DNA of 64,000 nucleotides from Rikenellaceae bacterium (GTDB lineage: Bacteria > Bacteroidota > Bacteroidia > Bacteroidales > Rikenellaceae), in contig CABIXK010000002.1 of assembly GCA_902362705.1 (NCBI GenBank), positions 142,732 through 206,731 on the forward strand. The letters run 5' to 3'. Of this stretch, positions 42,902 to 52,380 are shown piece after piece. The first letter of the stretch is position 1; each line of letters starts with the position of its first letter. The notes beneath the pieces are model-generated. The model did not search any database and was not told the DNA's origin. It saw nothing but the letters and a program-made list of their open reading frames with translations. The position numbers were made by a program, and so were the translations under genes.

Positions 42902-45538
42902 ATGATGGAATCTCCGATACTCAAAGGCCTCAACCCCGCCCAGCGCGACGCGGTGGTCAACTACGAATCGCCGTCGCTCATCATCGCCGGCGCCGGTTCG
43001 GGCAAGACGCGCGTGCTCACTTCGCGCATCGCCTACATGATCGAACAGGGGGTGGCCCCCTTCAACATTCTGGCGCTCACCTTCACCAACAAGGCCGCCG
43101 AGCAGATGCGCGAGCGCATCGGGCAGATGATTCCCGACAACCGCAGCCGCTACATCCGCATGGGCACCTTCCACTCGGTCTTCTCGCGCATCCTGCGCGA
43201 AAACGCCGAGCGCATCGGCTTTCCCGAGTCGTTCACCATCTACGAGCCGTCGGACGTCAAGAACCTGCTGAAGACGATCGTGCGCGAGCTGAACCTCGCC
43301 GACGAGAAGTACAAGCCCAATGTGCTGGCCTCGCGCATCTCCTACGCCAAGAACAGCCTCGTGACGCCGGGCGCCTACCTGGCCAATTCGGTCTACGCCA
43401 CCGAGGACCGCCGCGCCCAGATCCCCGAGTTCGGCAACATCTACAACCTCTACTGCCAGCGCTGCAAGCGCAACGGGGCGATGGACTTCGACGACCTGCT
43501 GTTGCAGACCAACATCCTGCTGCGCGACGCGCCGGAGGTGCTCGCCCGCTATCAGGAGCAGTTCCGGTATATTCTGGTCGACGAGTACCAGGACACCAAC
43601 TACGCCCAGTATGTCATCATCCGCCGCCTCTCGCAGACCCATTCGCGCGTCTGCGTGGTGGGCGACGACGCGCAGTCGATCTACTCGTTCCGCGGGGCGA
43701 AGATCGAGAACATCCTCTCGTTCCGCAAGGACTTCCCCTCGGCGATGGTCTTCAAGCTGGAGCAGAACTACCGCTCGACGCGCACGATCGTCGAGGCGGC
43801 CAACTCGGTGATCGTGCGCAACTCGAAGCGCATGGAGAAGCACTGCTTCTCGGAGGGGGCCGTGGGCGAGAAGATCCGCGTGATGAAGGCCTACACCGAC
43901 CGTGAGGAGGCCGAGATGGTCGTTTCGGACCTGCGCGACAAGGTGCGCGCGGCGGGCGCACCGTGGTCGGAGGCGGTGATCCTCTACCGCACCAACAACC
44001 AGTCGCTCGTGCTGGAGGACAACCTGCGCCGGCGCGGCGTCCCCTACCGCATCTACAAGGGCTCGTCGTTCTACGACCACAAGGAGATCAAGGATCTGCT
44101 GGCCTACATCCGTCTGGTGGTCAACCCGCGCGACGACGAGGCCTTCAAGCGCATCGTCAACTACCCGGCGCGCGGCATCGGCGACACGACCGTCTCGCGC
44201 ATCGCCGCTTTGGCCGCCGGGCGCGGGGTGTCGATGTGGGAGGCGGTCGACGCCCTGGTGGCCGAGCCCGCGGCCGACGCCGTGCAGCGGGCCATCGTGC
44301 GCAAGGTCGCCGAGTTCGTGGCCATGATCCGCTCTCTGTCGCAGGCCCGCACCGAGAAGGGGGTCTACGAGTTCGGTCTGGAGATCGCCTCGCGCTCGGG
44401 CATGCTGGCCGCCTTCCGCGCCGAGAACACCCCCGAGGCTACCTCGGCGCTCGACAACATCGAGGAGCTGCTCAACTCCATGCAGCTGTTCAAGGAGCAG
44501 CGCGACGCCGAGATCCGCAGCGGCGAGCGGCAGGCCGACGAGGAGGCTTCGGTCGAGGAGTGGCTGCAGAGCGTGATGCTCATGACCGACATGGACAAGG
44601 ACGACGGCGAGGACCGCGACAAGGTGACGCTGATGACCGTGCACTCGGCCAAGGGGCTCGAATACGAATATGTCTATATCGTGGGTCTGGAGGAGAACCT
44701 CTTCCCCTCGCAGCGCGCCGCCGAGACGGCCGACGGACTGGAGGAGGAGCGGCGTCTGTTCTACGTGGCCCTCACGCGCGCGAAAGTCGCGGCGACGCTC
44801 TCCTACGCCGAGACGCGCTTCAAGTGGGGCAACATGGAGTTCTCGCGCCCGAGCTGCTTCCTGCGCGAGATCGACCCCAAATACCTCGACGCGGAGGCGG
44901 AGTGCGCCGACGAGCGGCCGCAGGCGCTGCGCGGCGAGCGCCCGGGTGCGGGCGGCTCGGCCATCGAGGAGCTGCGCCGCCGCTTCGACTACCGCTTCCA
45001 GCAGCAGCGGCAGGAGGGGGGCGCCGCGGGACGCGCGGGGGGCAGCTACACGGCGGGCGCCGGGCGCTTCGGCGGTGAGCGATCGGGCGGCGGGAGCCGC
45101 TTCGGGGGCGAGCGCGGGGGTGGTGCGGGCCGCTTCGGCGGCCGGCCCTCCGACGGCGAGTCGGGACCCGTGCAGCGCTTCAGGCGTGCGGCGGAGGCTC
45201 CCGGCGGGCAGTCGCGGCAGGGTGTCGCCTCCCGGCCCCGCGCGGGTGCGCCCGATCCGGCGCTCGTGGCGCCGCCCCGCCCCTCGACCGAGGGGATGCG
45301 CCGCCTGGGTGCGCGTCCGGCCGAAGGCGTCGCCGCTGCCGGTGCCGCAGGGGTGCCGCAGGGCGTGGCGGGCGACTACGCCGTGGGGCAGCGGGTCGAG
45401 CACCCCAAATTCGGCGCCGGCACCATCCTCCGCATCGAGACCCTCGCCGCCGACCACAAGCTGGTGGTCGACTTCGGCACCTACGGCGAGAAGACCCTCC
45501 TGGCGAAGTTCGCCAAGCTGACCAAGCTGGGCAATTGA
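42902..45538 (+). CDS. UvrD/PcrA-type 3'-5' DNA helicase
   Basis: 878 aa superfamily-1 helicase for repair and replication restart. Q motif LNPAQRDAVVN, Walker A IAGAGSGKTRVLTSR, motif Ia LTFTNKAAEQMRERI, motif II VDEYQDTNYAQY, motif III VVGDDAQSIYSFRGA, motif IV LEQNYRSTRTI, motif V VTLMTVHSAKGLEYEYV and motif VI FYVALTRAK. Residues ~695-815 form a Gly/Arg-rich linker with RFGGER repeats. The last ~55 residues (GQRVEHPKFGAGTILRIE) are the PcrA C-terminal Tudor-like RNA-polymerase-binding domain. The first of two adjacent ATGs was used. Confidence 0.96.
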   Translation: MMESPILKGLNPAQRDAVVNYESPSLIIAGAGSGKTRVLTSRIAYMIEQGVAPFNILALTFTNKAAEQMRERIGQMIPDNRSRYIRMGTFHSVFSRILRENAERIGFPESFTIYEPSDVKNLLKTIVRELNLADEKYKPNVLASRISYAKNSLVTPGAYLANSVYATEDRRAQIPEFGNIYNLYCQRCKRNGAMDFDDLLLQTNILLRDAPEVLARYQEQFRYILVDEYQDTNYAQYVIIRRLSQTHSRVCVVGDDAQSIYSFRGAKIENILSFRKDFPSAMVFKLEQNYRSTRTIVEAANSVIVRNSKRMEKHCFSEGAVGEKIRVMKAYTDREEAEMVVSDLRDKVRAAGAPWSEAVILYRTNNQSLVLEDNLRRRGVPYRIYKGSSFYDHKEIKDLLAYIRLVVNPRDDEAFKRIVNYPARGIGDTTVSRIAALAAGRGVSMWEAVDALVAEPAADAVQRAIVRKVAEFVAMIRSLSQARTEKGVYEFGLEIASRSGMLAAFRAENTPEATSALDNIEELLNSMQLFKEQRDAEIRSGERQADEEASVEEWLQSVMLMTDMDKDDGEDRDKVTLMTVHSAKGLEYEYVYIVGLEENLFPSQRAAETADGLEEERRLFYVALTRAKVAATLSYAETRFKWGNMEFSRPSCFLREIDPKYLDAEAECADERPQALRGERPGAGGSAIEELRRRFDYRFQQQRQEGGAAGRAGGSYTAGAGRFGGERSGGGSRFGGERGGGAGRFGGRPSDGESGPVQRFRRAAEAPGGQSRQGVASRPRAGAPDPALVAPPRPSTEGMRRLGARPAEGVAAAGAAGVPQGVAGDYAVGQRVEHPKFGAGTILRIETLAADHKLVVDFGTYGEKTLLAKFAKLTKLGN

Positions 45539-45564
45539 AAATGGAAAATTGAGAGTTGAAAATG
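45536..45564 (+). repeat. Left AT-rich repeat of four-helix-bundle cassette
   Basis: TTGAAAATGGAAAATTGAGAG then TTGAAAATG, beginning inside the helicase stop codon and ending at the next gene's ATG. Inverted relative to the repeat at 45936-45990. Confidence 0.7.
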
Positions 45565-45918
45565 ATCGTTCAGCGGAAAACCCGGGAGTTTGCGGTGCGC
45601 GTCGTTCGCTTTTGCCGCCATTTGCAGGACGAGCGGCGGGAGTATGTCCTCGGACAGCAGCTTCTGAAAAGCGGCACCTCCATCGGGGCCAACGTCGCCG
45701 AGTCGGCCAATGCACAGAGCGGCAAGGATTTTCTGTCCAAGATGAATATTGCGCTGAAAGAGGCGACGGAAACCAAATACTGGTTGGATATTCTGTTCGA
45801 ATCGGAGACGATCTCCCGGCAGGAGTACGATCCGCTCTATGCCGATGCGTGCGAGATCGAACGACTGCTGACGGCGATCGTCAAGACTACCCGCAATAAG
45901 TTGGAGTCGAATGAATGA
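45562..45918 (+). CDS. Four-helix-bundle protein (23S rRNA IVP / S23 family)
   Basis: 118 aa from the ATG at 45562. All-helical small protein: TREFAVRVVRFCRHLQDERREYVLG, the signature LLKSGTSIGANVAESANAQSGKDFLSKMNIALKEATETKYWLDIL, then a C-terminal helix. The family is named for ORFs in 23S rRNA intervening sequences and is related to the Avd accessory protein of diversity-generating retroelements, which is a basic oligomer that binds nucleic acid. Function here is unknown. GC is visibly lower than the flanking helicase and nth genes, and AT-rich inverted repeats abut both ends, suggesting a transferred cassette. Confidence 0.9.
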   Translation: MIVQRKTREFAVRVVRFCRHLQDERREYVLGQQLLKSGTSIGANVAESANAQSGKDFLSKMNIALKEATETKYWLDILFESETISRQEYDPLYADACEIERLLTAIVKTTRNKLESNE

Positions 45919-45935
45919 CTCTTCGATATTTTCAC

Positions 45936-45990
45936 TTTTAATTTTCCACCTTTATTTTCCATTTTCAACTTTCCATTTTCAACTTTCCGA
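45936..45990 (-). repeat. Right AT-rich repeat of four-helix-bundle cassette
   Basis: Plus-strand run of TTTTCCATTTTCAACTTTCC-type units; its reverse complement (GTTGAAAATGGAAAGTTGAA...) matches the left repeat. It ends 3 bp before the nth start. Confidence 0.7.
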
Positions 45991-45993
45991 ATC

Positions 45994-46641
45994 ATGACTT
46001 TAAAGCAGCGTTACGACGGCATCATCGCCTGGTTTTCGGAGCATATGCCGGTGGCCGAGAGCGAGCTGCGCTACGAGAATCCCTACCAGCTGCTCGTGGC
46101 GGTGATCCTCTCGGCGCAGTGCACCGACAAGCGGGTCAACATGACCACGCCGGCGCTCTTCGAGGCCTTCCCGACCCCCTACGACATGGCCGCGGCGGGT
46201 GCCGAGGGGATCTACCCTTATATCAAGAGCATCTCCTATCCCAACAACAAGGCGCGCAACCTCGCGGGCATGGCGCGCATGCTCTGCGACGAGTTCGGGG
46301 GCGAGGTGCCCTCGGACCTCGACCGCATGCAGCGGCTGCCGGGCGTCGGGCGCAAGACGGCCAACGTGCTGGGGGCGGTGCTCTGGCAGCGGGAGGTGAT
46401 GCCGGTCGACACGCACGTCTTCCGCGTCTCGGAGCGCATCGGGCTGACGACCCGCTCGAAAACCCCCTTGCAGACCGAGCGGACGCTCGAGCGCCACATC
46501 CCGGGCCACCTGCTGCCCGTCGCCCACCACTGGCTGATCCTCCACGGCCGCTACGTCTGCACGGCGCGCGCGCCCAAATGCGACGCGTGCGGCATCGCGA
46601 CGTGGTGCCGGATGTTCGCCGCCGAGAAAAAAGAGCGATGA
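45994..46641 (+). CDS. nth: Endonuclease III
   Basis: 215 aa DNA glycosylase/AP lyase removing oxidised pyrimidines. Helix-hairpin-helix LPGVGRKTANVLG includes the catalytic Lys; the catalytic Asp is in MPVDTHVFRVSERIGL. The 4Fe-4S cluster motif C-x6-C-x2-C-x5-C is intact (CTARAPKCDACGIATWC). Length normal. Its upstream region is now the AT-rich repeat, so its promoter may come from that repeat. Confidence 0.97.
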   Translation: MTLKQRYDGIIAWFSEHMPVAESELRYENPYQLLVAVILSAQCTDKRVNMTTPALFEAFPTPYDMAAAGAEGIYPYIKSISYPNNKARNLAGMARMLCDEFGGEVPSDLDRMQRLPGVGRKTANVLGAVLWQREVMPVDTHVFRVSERIGLTTRSKTPLQTERTLERHIPGHLLPVAHHWLILHGRYVCTARAPKCDACGIATWCRMFAAEKKER

Positions 46642-46700
46642 TAGCGTGCGTTTCGAATTAAAACGCTATATTTACGGCAAACACTCTAATCCGTAACTCT

Positions 46701-48491
46701 ATGAAGAATTTTTTACGCGGGGGGGGGATCCTCGCACTCCTGGCGGCCGTCGTGTTGGGCGCGGCGTCGTGCGGCAGCGATCCCGATGTGCAGCCGACGG
46801 CAGGTGTGACCGAGCAGCACTGGAAGCAGATCGAGCAGATCGCGGGCGGGGCGGTCGAGAAGACCTACGCCTTCACGGCAGCCGGAGCTTGGACGGCCCG
46901 CAGCACGGCCTCGTGGGCCGTGGTGAAGAGCGAGTCGGGCCAGGCGGGGCGGTCGGAGCTGCGCGTCGAGGCGGCCGAAAACACTTCGGGTGCCGAGCGT
47001 TCGGCCACCATCACCGTGCAGGTCAAGGGCTACGGCCCCTCGTCGTTCATCCTCAAGCAGCAGTCGCTGACGACCGCCTCGAAGGATAACGAGACGCTCG
47101 ACCGCTGGATGTTCGACTACATGAAGACCCACTACCTCTGGAACGAGGCCGTGGCGAAGCTCACGCCCGACTATACGCTCGACTACAAGGATTTCCTGCG
47201 CAAGGTGCTCGTCGACGTCGCCGCCCAGGGCGACGTGAACCACGACGACGGCCACTGGAGCGTCGACAATGCGGGCCAGAGCGTGCGCCAGTCGTTCTAC
47301 ACCAACATCCAGCGCTACCCGAAGGCCACGCGCGGCACGCGCGAGACGGCCGACGGCTTCGGCATCGACTACATCGTCTACGGCAGCTTCGTCGACGGGT
47401 CGGGCAATCCCACCGGCGAACTTTTCTTCATCGTGCTGGCCGTGGCCCCCGGGTCTCCGGCAGACAAGGCGGGCGTACGGCGCGGCGACTACATCGTCAA
47501 GGTCGCCGGGCGCGCCATCACCCCGACGACCCTCGAAGCCGACTGGGGGCTGCTCATGTCGCAGACCTCGGCCGCCACGGCGACCTTCTCGCCGGGCGTG
47601 CTGAGCGGCAACGGACTGGGCGTCGGCGATCCCAAGACGCTGACGCGCGCCACCTACGACGACAATCCCGTGTGGCTGGCCAAGACCTTCGACTCGCCGG
47701 CCGGCAAGGTGGGATACCTCTGGTACAACGCCTTCAACCTCAACTACGACGACGAGCTGATCGCGGCCGTCGGCCGGCTCAAGGCCGAGGGGGCGAAGGA
47801 GCTGATCCTCGACCTGCGCTACAACGGCGGCGGCCACGTGGTTTCGAGCGTCGTGCTCGGCACGCTCGTGGCGGGCGACGCCAAGAAGGGGCAGGTCTAT
47901 GCCAACACCACCTACAATGCCGACCGCATGGCCGCGGGCGAGAAGGCGGCGGTCTACAGCCTGGGCAGCTCGATCGTCAAGTACGGCGGCGCCAACGGCA
48001 ACGACGCCCGGTACGAGCCGATCGCGACGGCCCTCGCCTCGTCGCTCGGCCTCCAGACGGTCTACGTGCTGGGCACCTCCAACACGGCCTCGGCCAGCGA
48101 GCTGGTCATCAACGGTCTGCGGGGCGTCGACATCGAGGTGCGCCTGATCGGCGGCCGCACCAACGGCAAGAACGTGGGCATGGAGCCCATTGTCAGGGAG
48201 CTGGGCGACTGGGAGTACGACTTCAGCCCCGTGACCTTCTACTCGGTCAACGCCAAGGGATTCAAGGACTACAGCGACGGCTTCGCGCCCGATGCGGCGC
48301 TCGACGAGCTCTCCGGCGACATCTATCCGATGGGCGACGAGCGCGACCCGCTGATCGCCTCGGCGCTGCGGTGGATCGGGGGACAGAACCCCGCATCGGC
48401 GGCCCTCACGCGCGCCGACGGGCGCGAGCTCATCGCGCTGCCGCGCCCGGCTCGACGGCTCGACGGCATGATCGCGCTGCCTCTCGAATAG
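46701..48491 (+). CDS. S41-family (CtpA/tricorn-like) peptidase lipoprotein with BACON domain
   Basis: 596 aa. Lipobox at Cys24 (LGAASCGSD). Residues ~35-120 are a BACON-like beta-sandwich (AWTARSTASWAVVKSES, RSATITVQV). Helical region ~125-180, then a PDZ-like segment ~240-275 (VAPGSPADKAGVRRGDYIVKVAG). The S41 core follows, with DLRYNGGGHVVS and the catalytic-serine motif TSNTASASELVING (Ser464) and, later, GGRTNGKNVG. A Bacteroidetes family of secreted serine proteases that are predicted periplasmic or surface exposed. Substrate unknown. Ends before a terminator. Confidence 0.93.
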   Translation: MKNFLRGGGILALLAAVVLGAASCGSDPDVQPTAGVTEQHWKQIEQIAGGAVEKTYAFTAAGAWTARSTASWAVVKSESGQAGRSELRVEAAENTSGAERSATITVQVKGYGPSSFILKQQSLTTASKDNETLDRWMFDYMKTHYLWNEAVAKLTPDYTLDYKDFLRKVLVDVAAQGDVNHDDGHWSVDNAGQSVRQSFYTNIQRYPKATRGTRETADGFGIDYIVYGSFVDGSGNPTGELFFIVLAVAPGSPADKAGVRRGDYIVKVAGRAITPTTLEADWGLLMSQTSAATATFSPGVLSGNGLGVGDPKTLTRATYDDNPVWLAKTFDSPAGKVGYLWYNAFNLNYDDELIAAVGRLKAEGAKELILDLRYNGGGHVVSSVVLGTLVAGDAKKGQVYANTTYNADRMAAGEKAAVYSLGSSIVKYGGANGNDARYEPIATALASSLGLQTVYVLGTSNTASASELVINGLRGVDIEVRLIGGRTNGKNVGMEPIVRELGDWEYDFSPVTFYSVNAKGFKDYSDGFAPDAALDELSGDIYPMGDERDPLIASALRWIGGQNPASAALTRADGRELIALPRPARRLDGMIALPLE

Positions 48492-48514
48492 GGGAGCGCT
48501 GCCCGAGCGAAACT

Positions 48515-48545
48515 GGGGCGACACCTGCGGGTGCCGCCCCCTTTT
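48515..48545 (+). terminator. Terminator of S41 peptidase gene
   Basis: 10-bp stem with one mismatch (48515-48525 with 48530-48540), TGCG loop, then CTTTT. Confidence 0.7.
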
Positions 48546-48630
48546 GTGGGGGCGTGCGGGCGAAATCCGAAAAAAATGCCTATCTTGTGGCAGAATTCGA
48601 CGAATTACGATTAACCGATAACCATAGTTT

Positions 48631-51177
48631 ATGAAAAAATTACTGACCGTTTTTGCCGCCGCCGCGCTCTTCGGCGGCGTGGCTTCGGCCCAGGAGGCCG
48701 AGTTCGATCTGGGCTCCCAGCGCTCCGAGTCGCAGCACGTGCTGAAGATTCCCGGGGAGCGGATCGACCACCAGGGCCTTGCGATCAACCCCACGCCCCA
48801 CGCCATCGCCGTCGATCCGGCAGGCCGCCTCGACATATCGGCGGGCGTGGCGGTGAAGGATCGCCAGGGCCGCTTCTCGGCCGACCTCGATTTCCTCACC
48901 CTCGCTCCCAAAGGGGTGGCGCTGACGATCGACTTCGGTGCGAAGCTCGCCGCCAAGGCCGGCGTCGAGGCTCTCTCGGGCGCCTATAAGCTCTCGGTGG
49001 GCAAGCGGGGGATCGCGATCACGGGCTACGACGAGCGGGGCGCCTTCTACGGCCTGCAGACGCTGCGCCAGATCGTCGCCAGCCCCGCGGCCCGCACCGG
49101 CCTGCCCTACGTGGAGATCGCCGACTATCCCGACCTGCGCTACCGCGGCGTGGTGGAGGGCTTCTACGGCAACCCCTGGTCGCACGAGGTGCGCCTGTCG
49201 CTGATCGACCTCTACGGCCGTCTGAAGATGAACAGCTACCTCTACGGCCCCAAGGACGACCCCTACCACAGCTGCCCCAACTGGCGCCTGCCCTATCCCG
49301 AGGATGAGGCGCGGCAGCTCAAGGAGCTCGTGGAGGCGTGCCGCCGCAACCGCGTCGACTTCGTGTGGGCGATCCACCCGGGACAGGACATCAAGTGGAA
49401 CGAGGAGGACTACGGCAATCTGGTGCGCAAGTTCAACCTGATGTACGACCTGGGCGTGCGCGCCTTCGCCATCTTCTTCGACGACATCTCGGGCGAGGGC
49501 ACCAACCCCGAGCGTCAGACCGAGCTGCTCAACCGCCTCGACCGCGACTTCGTCAAGGCGAAGGGCGACGTGGCGTCGCTCGTCGTCTGCCCGACCGACT
49601 ACACCCGTCTGTGGGCCAACCCCACGCCGCAGGGCAGCCTGGTCGTCTACGGCAAGACGCTCGACCCGTCGATCGAGGTCTTCTGGACGGGCGACGTGGT
49701 GTGCAGCGACCTCACGCGCGAGACGCTCGACTGGGTCAACTCGCGCATCAAGCGCCCGGCGTTCTACTGGTGGAACTTCCCCGTGACCGACTACGCGCGC
49801 CACATCCTGATGATGGGCCCCGTCTACGGCCTCGAGACCTCGCTCACGGCCGACGATCTGTGCGGCCTGGTGAGCAATCCCATGGAGCACGGCGAGGCAT
49901 CGAAGATCGCCCTCTACAGCGTGGCCGACTACACCTGGAACATCGCCGCCTACAACCCCATCGACAGCTGGGAGCGCGCCTTCGACTACCTGGCGCCCGA
50001 GGTGCGCGACGCCCTGCGTACCTTCTCCATCCACAGCTGCGACACGGAGACGGGCTACCGCCGCGACGAGTCGTGGGAGACCGAGACCTTCCATGCCGAT
50101 AACTACACCGACGCCCAGTACGCCGCCCTCGTGGCCGAGTTCGCCCGCATCGAGCGCGTGCCCGCGACGCTGGAGCGCGGCTGCGCCAACCGCGCGCTGC
50201 TGGCCGAGCTGCGCCCGTGGCTCGTCGAGTTCGGCAAGCTGGGCGAGCGCGGCCGCCGGGCCCTGGAGCTCATCAAGATCCGCGAGGCGGGCGACGACGC
50301 CACCTTCTGGGCCGGCTACGTGGCCAACCGCATGACGGCGGAGGATCGGGCCGCCTACAACGCCCACAAGTCGGGCACGTTGCGCCTGCAACCCTTCTAC
50401 GAGAACGCCATGGACGACCTGGTGCGCGGCTTCTACCGCTCGCTCACGGGCGACGAGCCCATGGCCTGCCGCGGCATCGGCTCGTTCCGCACCGCCTCGT
50501 CGACCCAGTCGAAGCTCATGTTCGACAACGACGACAAGACCTTCTACACCTCGGGCAACGCCCAGAAGACGGGTGACTGGATCGGCGCCGACCTGGGCAC
50601 GGTGCGCGACGTGCGCGAGGTGGTGATCCTCCAGGGCCGCAACTCGACGGACGACGTAGACTACTTCGACCATGCCGTCGTGGAGTGCTCCGAGACGGGC
50701 CGCGAGTGGACGGTGCTGTGCGACGATCTGGAGAAGCAGTACGAGATCCGCTGGACGGGCGAGCCGGTCAAGGCGCGCTACGTGCGTCTGCGCAAGCTGC
50801 CTTCGGAGAAGCGCAACTGGGCTGCCGTGCGCACCTTCGCCGTCAACCCGGTCAAGACCGAGACGCTCGGCTTCGCCCTGGAGGCCGACGCGCCGGCCGA
50901 TGCGCTGCGCGCGTTCGACGGCAACCCCATGACGACCTGCATGCTCGACGGCCGCATGGCCTTCGAGGTGCCCGCGGGCGTGGGGCGCTATACGCTGCTG
51001 CTGGGCGCCGTGGGCGAGCCGGTGCGCGTCGTGCAGCTCGCCGCCGACGGCACGCCGCTGGCCGAGAGCCGCTGCGTGGATCCCTTTACCGCGATCGAGG
51101 TGGCCGAGGGCGCCGCGCGCATCGCCCTCGAGGGCGCCGTCGAGATCTTCGAGATCCTTCCCGCGGCGCGCAAGTAG
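48631..51177 (+). CDS. GH84 beta-N-acetylglucosaminidase, secreted
   Basis: 848 aa. GH84 enzymes cleave beta-GlcNAc (O-GlcNAcase/NagJ type) by substrate-assisted catalysis. Signal peptide MKKLLTVFAAAALFGGVASA. An N-terminal GH20b-like domain (~25-155) is followed by the catalytic barrel opening RYRGVVEGFYGNPWSHE; the catalytic Asp pair is FFDDIS (about 284-285). YWWNFPVTDYARHILMMGP and YSVADYTWNIAAYNP are GH84 landmarks. A helical bundle and a C-terminal F5/8-like carbohydrate-binding region (WIGADLGTVRDVREVVI) follow. Probably acts on mucin or host glycans in the periplasm or at the surface. A TATCTTGT box lies ~43 bp upstream. Confidence 0.95.
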   Translation: MKKLLTVFAAAALFGGVASAQEAEFDLGSQRSESQHVLKIPGERIDHQGLAINPTPHAIAVDPAGRLDISAGVAVKDRQGRFSADLDFLTLAPKGVALTIDFGAKLAAKAGVEALSGAYKLSVGKRGIAITGYDERGAFYGLQTLRQIVASPAARTGLPYVEIADYPDLRYRGVVEGFYGNPWSHEVRLSLIDLYGRLKMNSYLYGPKDDPYHSCPNWRLPYPEDEARQLKELVEACRRNRVDFVWAIHPGQDIKWNEEDYGNLVRKFNLMYDLGVRAFAIFFDDISGEGTNPERQTELLNRLDRDFVKAKGDVASLVVCPTDYTRLWANPTPQGSLVVYGKTLDPSIEVFWTGDVVCSDLTRETLDWVNSRIKRPAFYWWNFPVTDYARHILMMGPVYGLETSLTADDLCGLVSNPMEHGEASKIALYSVADYTWNIAAYNPIDSWERAFDYLAPEVRDALRTFSIHSCDTETGYRRDESWETETFHADNYTDAQYAALVAEFARIERVPATLERGCANRALLAELRPWLVEFGKLGERGRRALELIKIREAGDDATFWAGYVANRMTAEDRAAYNAHKSGTLRLQPFYENAMDDLVRGFYRSLTGDEPMACRGIGSFRTASSTQSKLMFDNDDKTFYTSGNAQKTGDWIGADLGTVRDVREVVILQGRNSTDDVDYFDHAVVECSETGREWTVLCDDLEKQYEIRWTGEPVKARYVRLRKLPSEKRNWAAVRTFAVNPVKTETLGFALEADAPADALRAFDGNPMTTCMLDGRMAFEVPAGVGRYTLLLGAVGEPVRVVQLAADGTPLAESRCVDPFTAIEVAEGAARIALEGAVEIFEILPAARK

Positions 51178-51195
51178 CCTGCCGCCGCGACGCTT

Positions 51196-51230
51196 TCGGG
51201 GCCGCCTTCTTCCGGAGGGCGGCCCCGATT
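51196..51230 (+). terminator. Terminator of GH84 gene
   Basis: 11-bp perfect stem (51196-51206 with 51218-51228) extended by an inner stem; only a weak T-run follows. Confidence 0.6.
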
Positions 51231-51297
51231 CGTTGTGCCGTGCGGACGTTTCGGGCCGATCTTGGCGGGCGAACTTGTTTCTGCGCGCGACTTTTCG

Positions 51298-51305
51298 TAT
51301 CTTTG
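51298..51305 (+). promoter_or_regulatory. -7 box for the DHH phosphoesterase gene
   Basis: TATCTTTG, 18 nt before the ATG at 51324. Confidence 0.6.
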
Positions 51306-51323
51306 CAGTTCAAACCGCCCGCT

Positions 51324-52355
51324 ATGACGCTATCCGCAGAACACATCGAACGATTGCGCGCGCTGCTCGCACCTGCAGCCCGCCGCATCGTGCTGCTCGC
51401 CCACACCAATCCCGACGGCGACGCCGTAGGCTCGTCGCTCGCCTGGGCCGGGGCGCTGCGTGCCCTCGGACACCAGGTCACCTGCATCGTCCCCAACAAA
51501 TACCCCTACTTCCTCGACTGGATGCCCGGCATCGACGAGGTGGTCGTCTTCAAGAACGACACGGAGGGGCGCGCCGCGCAGGCGATCGCCGCGGCCGACC
51601 TCATCTTCTGCCTCGACTTCAACGCCCTCTCGCGGCTGGAGATCATGAGCGACGCCCTGCACGCCAACACCGCCGCGCAGCGCGTGCTGATCGACCACCA
51701 CCTCTCGCCCGCCGAGGAGTTCGACCTGGCCTTCTCGCACCCCGACGCCTCGTCGACCTGCTTCATCGTCTACTCGCTCATCGAGGCGCTGTGGGGCACC
51801 GACGTCATCACGCGCGAGATGGCCGAGGCGCTCTACGTGGGTATGATGACCGACACGGGCAACTTCGCCTTCTCGCACCTCACGCCCGAGCTCTTCCGCG
51901 CCGTGGCCGTGCTCATCGAGCGCGGCATCAGCATCCAGGAGATCCACGACAGCGTCTACAACGCCTACACGGAGGACCGCGCGCGGCTGTTCGGCTATGT
52001 CATCAACCGCAAGATGGAGCTCGTCGAGGGGGGCACGGTGGCCTACATGTCGCTCAAGGAGAGCGAGATGCGCCGCTTCGCATTCCAGCAGGGCGACAGC
52101 GAGGGGTTCGTCAACTACCCGCTGTCGATCAAGAAGATGAAGATGTCGGCGATGCTGCTCGCCCACCGCAAATTCATCCGCGTGTCGCTGCGCTCGCGCG
52201 GCGATGTCGACGTCAACCTCTTCGCCCGCTGCTACTTCGAGGGGGGCGGCCACCGCAACGCCGCGGGCGGCAAGTCGTTCGACACGATGGAACGCACGAT
52301 CGAGCGCTTCGTCGCCGCCGTGCGCGAGTTCGCCGCCGAGGGGCACCTCGGATAA
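51324..52355 (+). CDS. DHH/DHHA1 phosphoesterase (NrnA-like)
   Basis: 343 aa. NrnA-type enzymes degrade nanoRNA and pAp, and some act on cyclic dinucleotide products. DHH motifs: AHTNPDGDAVGSSLA (I), LIFCLDFNALSR (II), VLIDHHLSP (III), MMTDTGNFAFS (IV). The DHHA1 domain ends with the substrate-binding GGGHRNAAGG. Start taken at the ATG that follows the promoter box; longer frames run through GH84. Lies 25 bp before the YeiH gene, so possibly cotranscribed. c-di-AMP versus pAp/nanoRNA activity cannot be told from sequence. Confidence 0.93.
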   Translation: MTLSAEHIERLRALLAPAARRIVLLAHTNPDGDAVGSSLAWAGALRALGHQVTCIVPNKYPYFLDWMPGIDEVVVFKNDTEGRAAQAIAAADLIFCLDFNALSRLEIMSDALHANTAAQRVLIDHHLSPAEEFDLAFSHPDASSTCFIVYSLIEALWGTDVITREMAEALYVGMMTDTGNFAFSHLTPELFRAVAVLIERGISIQEIHDSVYNAYTEDRARLFGYVINRKMELVEGGTVAYMSLKESEMRRFAFQQGDSEGFVNYPLSIKKMKMSAMLLAHRKFIRVSLRSRGDVDVNLFARCYFEGGGHRNAAGGKSFDTMERTIERFVAAVREFAAEGHLG

Positions 52356-52380
52356 CCTTTTCGCAACCAGACAGATCGTT

